Shown here: piece after piece, positions 5,691-6,083 of the stretch | Numbering within the stretch: position 1 is the stretch's first letter | How the letters are laid out: the number at the start of each line of letters is the position of its first letter | DNA from: CAZRKC01 sp964600665 | GTDB taxonomy: Bacteria > Bacillota > SLNR01 | DNA length: 6,083 nucleotides | Direction: 5' to 3' | NCBI GenBank assembly: GCA_964600665.1 | Contig: CAZRKC010000060.1 | Coordinates: forward strand, 1-6,083 | Program-made: the position numbers and the translations under genes | The notes under the pieces: generated by a model | Told to the model about the DNA's origin: nothing | What the model saw: only the letters and a program-made list of their open reading frames with translations | Database searches by the model: none

Positions 5691-5725
5691 GGCGATGAAT
5701 AATCGGAATCGTCCGGAGGTGCACC

Positions 5726-5998
5726 ATGGCACGAAATCAATTTCGAACGGTCGCCAGCTGCTATGAGTGTGCAGCTTTGGAAAGTTGTTTCGGCACAAAA
5801 AAACCGATCCTCACACGAGAGCAAGGTCGTGCGAAAGCAGTTGAATGCCAGTCTTTACGAAAAGGGATCACGACTGAGACAATTCAGGTTGAGGGACAAA
5901 CGAAGGGCATGAGTCGAAAAAAAGCTGAAAAACTAGTTATGCGACATCGGGCACGATGGGTGGCCAATCAACGGATTCGACTTAATCCAAGGGTTTAG
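5726..5998 (+). CDS. Small basic four-cysteine protein of unknown function
   Basis: I do not recognise this 90-aa protein. Its four cysteines are all in the first half: Cys12, Cys15, Cys21 and Cys41, spaced C-x2-C-x5-C-x19-C, which suggests a zinc or iron-sulfur site. The rest is strongly basic: 20 Lys/Arg against 7 Glu and no Asp over the whole protein. A likely C-terminal helix (62-80) contains SRKKAEK and MRHRARW, as in nucleic-acid- or ribosome-binding proteins. There is no signal peptide or membrane segment, so it should be cytoplasmic. It is very probably a real gene: GGAGGTG lies 4 nt before the ATG, a promoter-like pair sits upstream, and a terminator follows directly after the stop. 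It lies after queT and might share its transcript, but that does not establish a queuosine role. Alternatives are a small regulator or a metal-binding RNA-associated factor, both unproven. Confidence 0.8.
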   Translation: MARNQFRTVASCYECAALESCFGTKKPILTREQGRAKAVECQSLRKGITTETIQVEGQTKGMSRKKAEKLVMRHRARWVANQRIRLNPRV

Positions 5999-6025
5999 CA
6001 CCGCAAATAACAGCGGTGTTGTTTT
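5999..6025 (+). terminator. Terminator of the 90-aa gene
   Basis: CACCGC (5999-6004) pairs with GCGGTG (6013-6018) around an 8-nt loop. The stem can extend by weaker pairs into the TAG stop codon, and TTGTTTT follows. Being next to the stop, it closes the sirtuin-queT-small-gene stretch. Confidence 0.75.
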
Positions 6026-6083
6026 ACGCATCAATTGAAGAATTAAGTGCGAATAATCATAGGAATCCATAATAATACTGTTG

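Noticed and set aside
6026..6083. Promoter or leader for a gene beyond the window
   Set aside because: The AT-rich sequence has CATAAT-like stretches near 6069-6077 and a TTGAAG, but no correctly spaced pair and no downstream gene to test it against.
1..6083. A defence island, mobile element, CRISPR array or toxin-antitoxin system
   Set aside because: No transposase, integrase, terminal repeat array, nuclease, or paired toxin-antitoxin genes are present; all larger genes belong to ordinary housekeeping or accessory families.

Overview
The window looks like an ordinary chromosomal stretch from a low-to-mid-GC Gram-positive bacterium (Bacillota, probably Clostridia). This rests on strong AGGAGG-type ribosome binding sites in front of most genes, short U-tailed hairpin terminators, sigma-A-like promoters (two share a TATGAT -10 box with 17-nt spacing), an ECF-type QueT transporter, a large AlaX editing protein, and a GNAT family I recall mainly from Clostridia. 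Nothing fixes the genus. I see no mobile element, tRNA or rRNA gene, CRISPR array, toxin-antitoxin pair or recognised defence system.

Layout. Bases 1-54 are the last 17 codons of an upstream plus-strand gene. Two back-to-back terminators follow, one per strand. A minus-strand gene (145-942) encodes a secreted CAP/SCP (YkwD-like) protein with a Thr-rich linker. A 350-410 nt divergent intergenic region then leads to a tandem GNAT acetyltransferase (plus; the favoured start is a TTG at 1353, the alternative is ATG at 1293). After a weak terminator comes a single-domain MaoC/hot-dog protein (2459-2941) whose usual catalytic His is Tyr. A strong terminator separates it from the convergent AlaX-L-type tRNA-editing protein (2995-4179, minus). 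AlaX is divergent from a sirtuin (4317-5090, plus), which has a well-placed promoter and is followed, with no visible terminator, by the QueT-type S component (5171-5647). Last is a very basic 90-residue protein with four cysteines (5726-5998), with its own candidate promoter and terminator. The final 58 nt are non-coding leader sequence for something beyond the window.

How the genes may work together. Most units appear independently transcribed; the only likely operon is sirtuin-queT, possibly reading into the 90-aa gene. AlaX (clearing mis-acylated tRNA-Ala) and QueT (uptake of a queuosine precursor for tRNA anticodon modification) share a tRNA theme, and the GNAT and sirtuin proteins are an acyl-transfer/deacylation pair. 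Both links are only suggestive. The least explained element is the 90-aa Cys4 basic protein, and the clearest departure from a family rule is the His-to-Tyr change in the MaoC protein.
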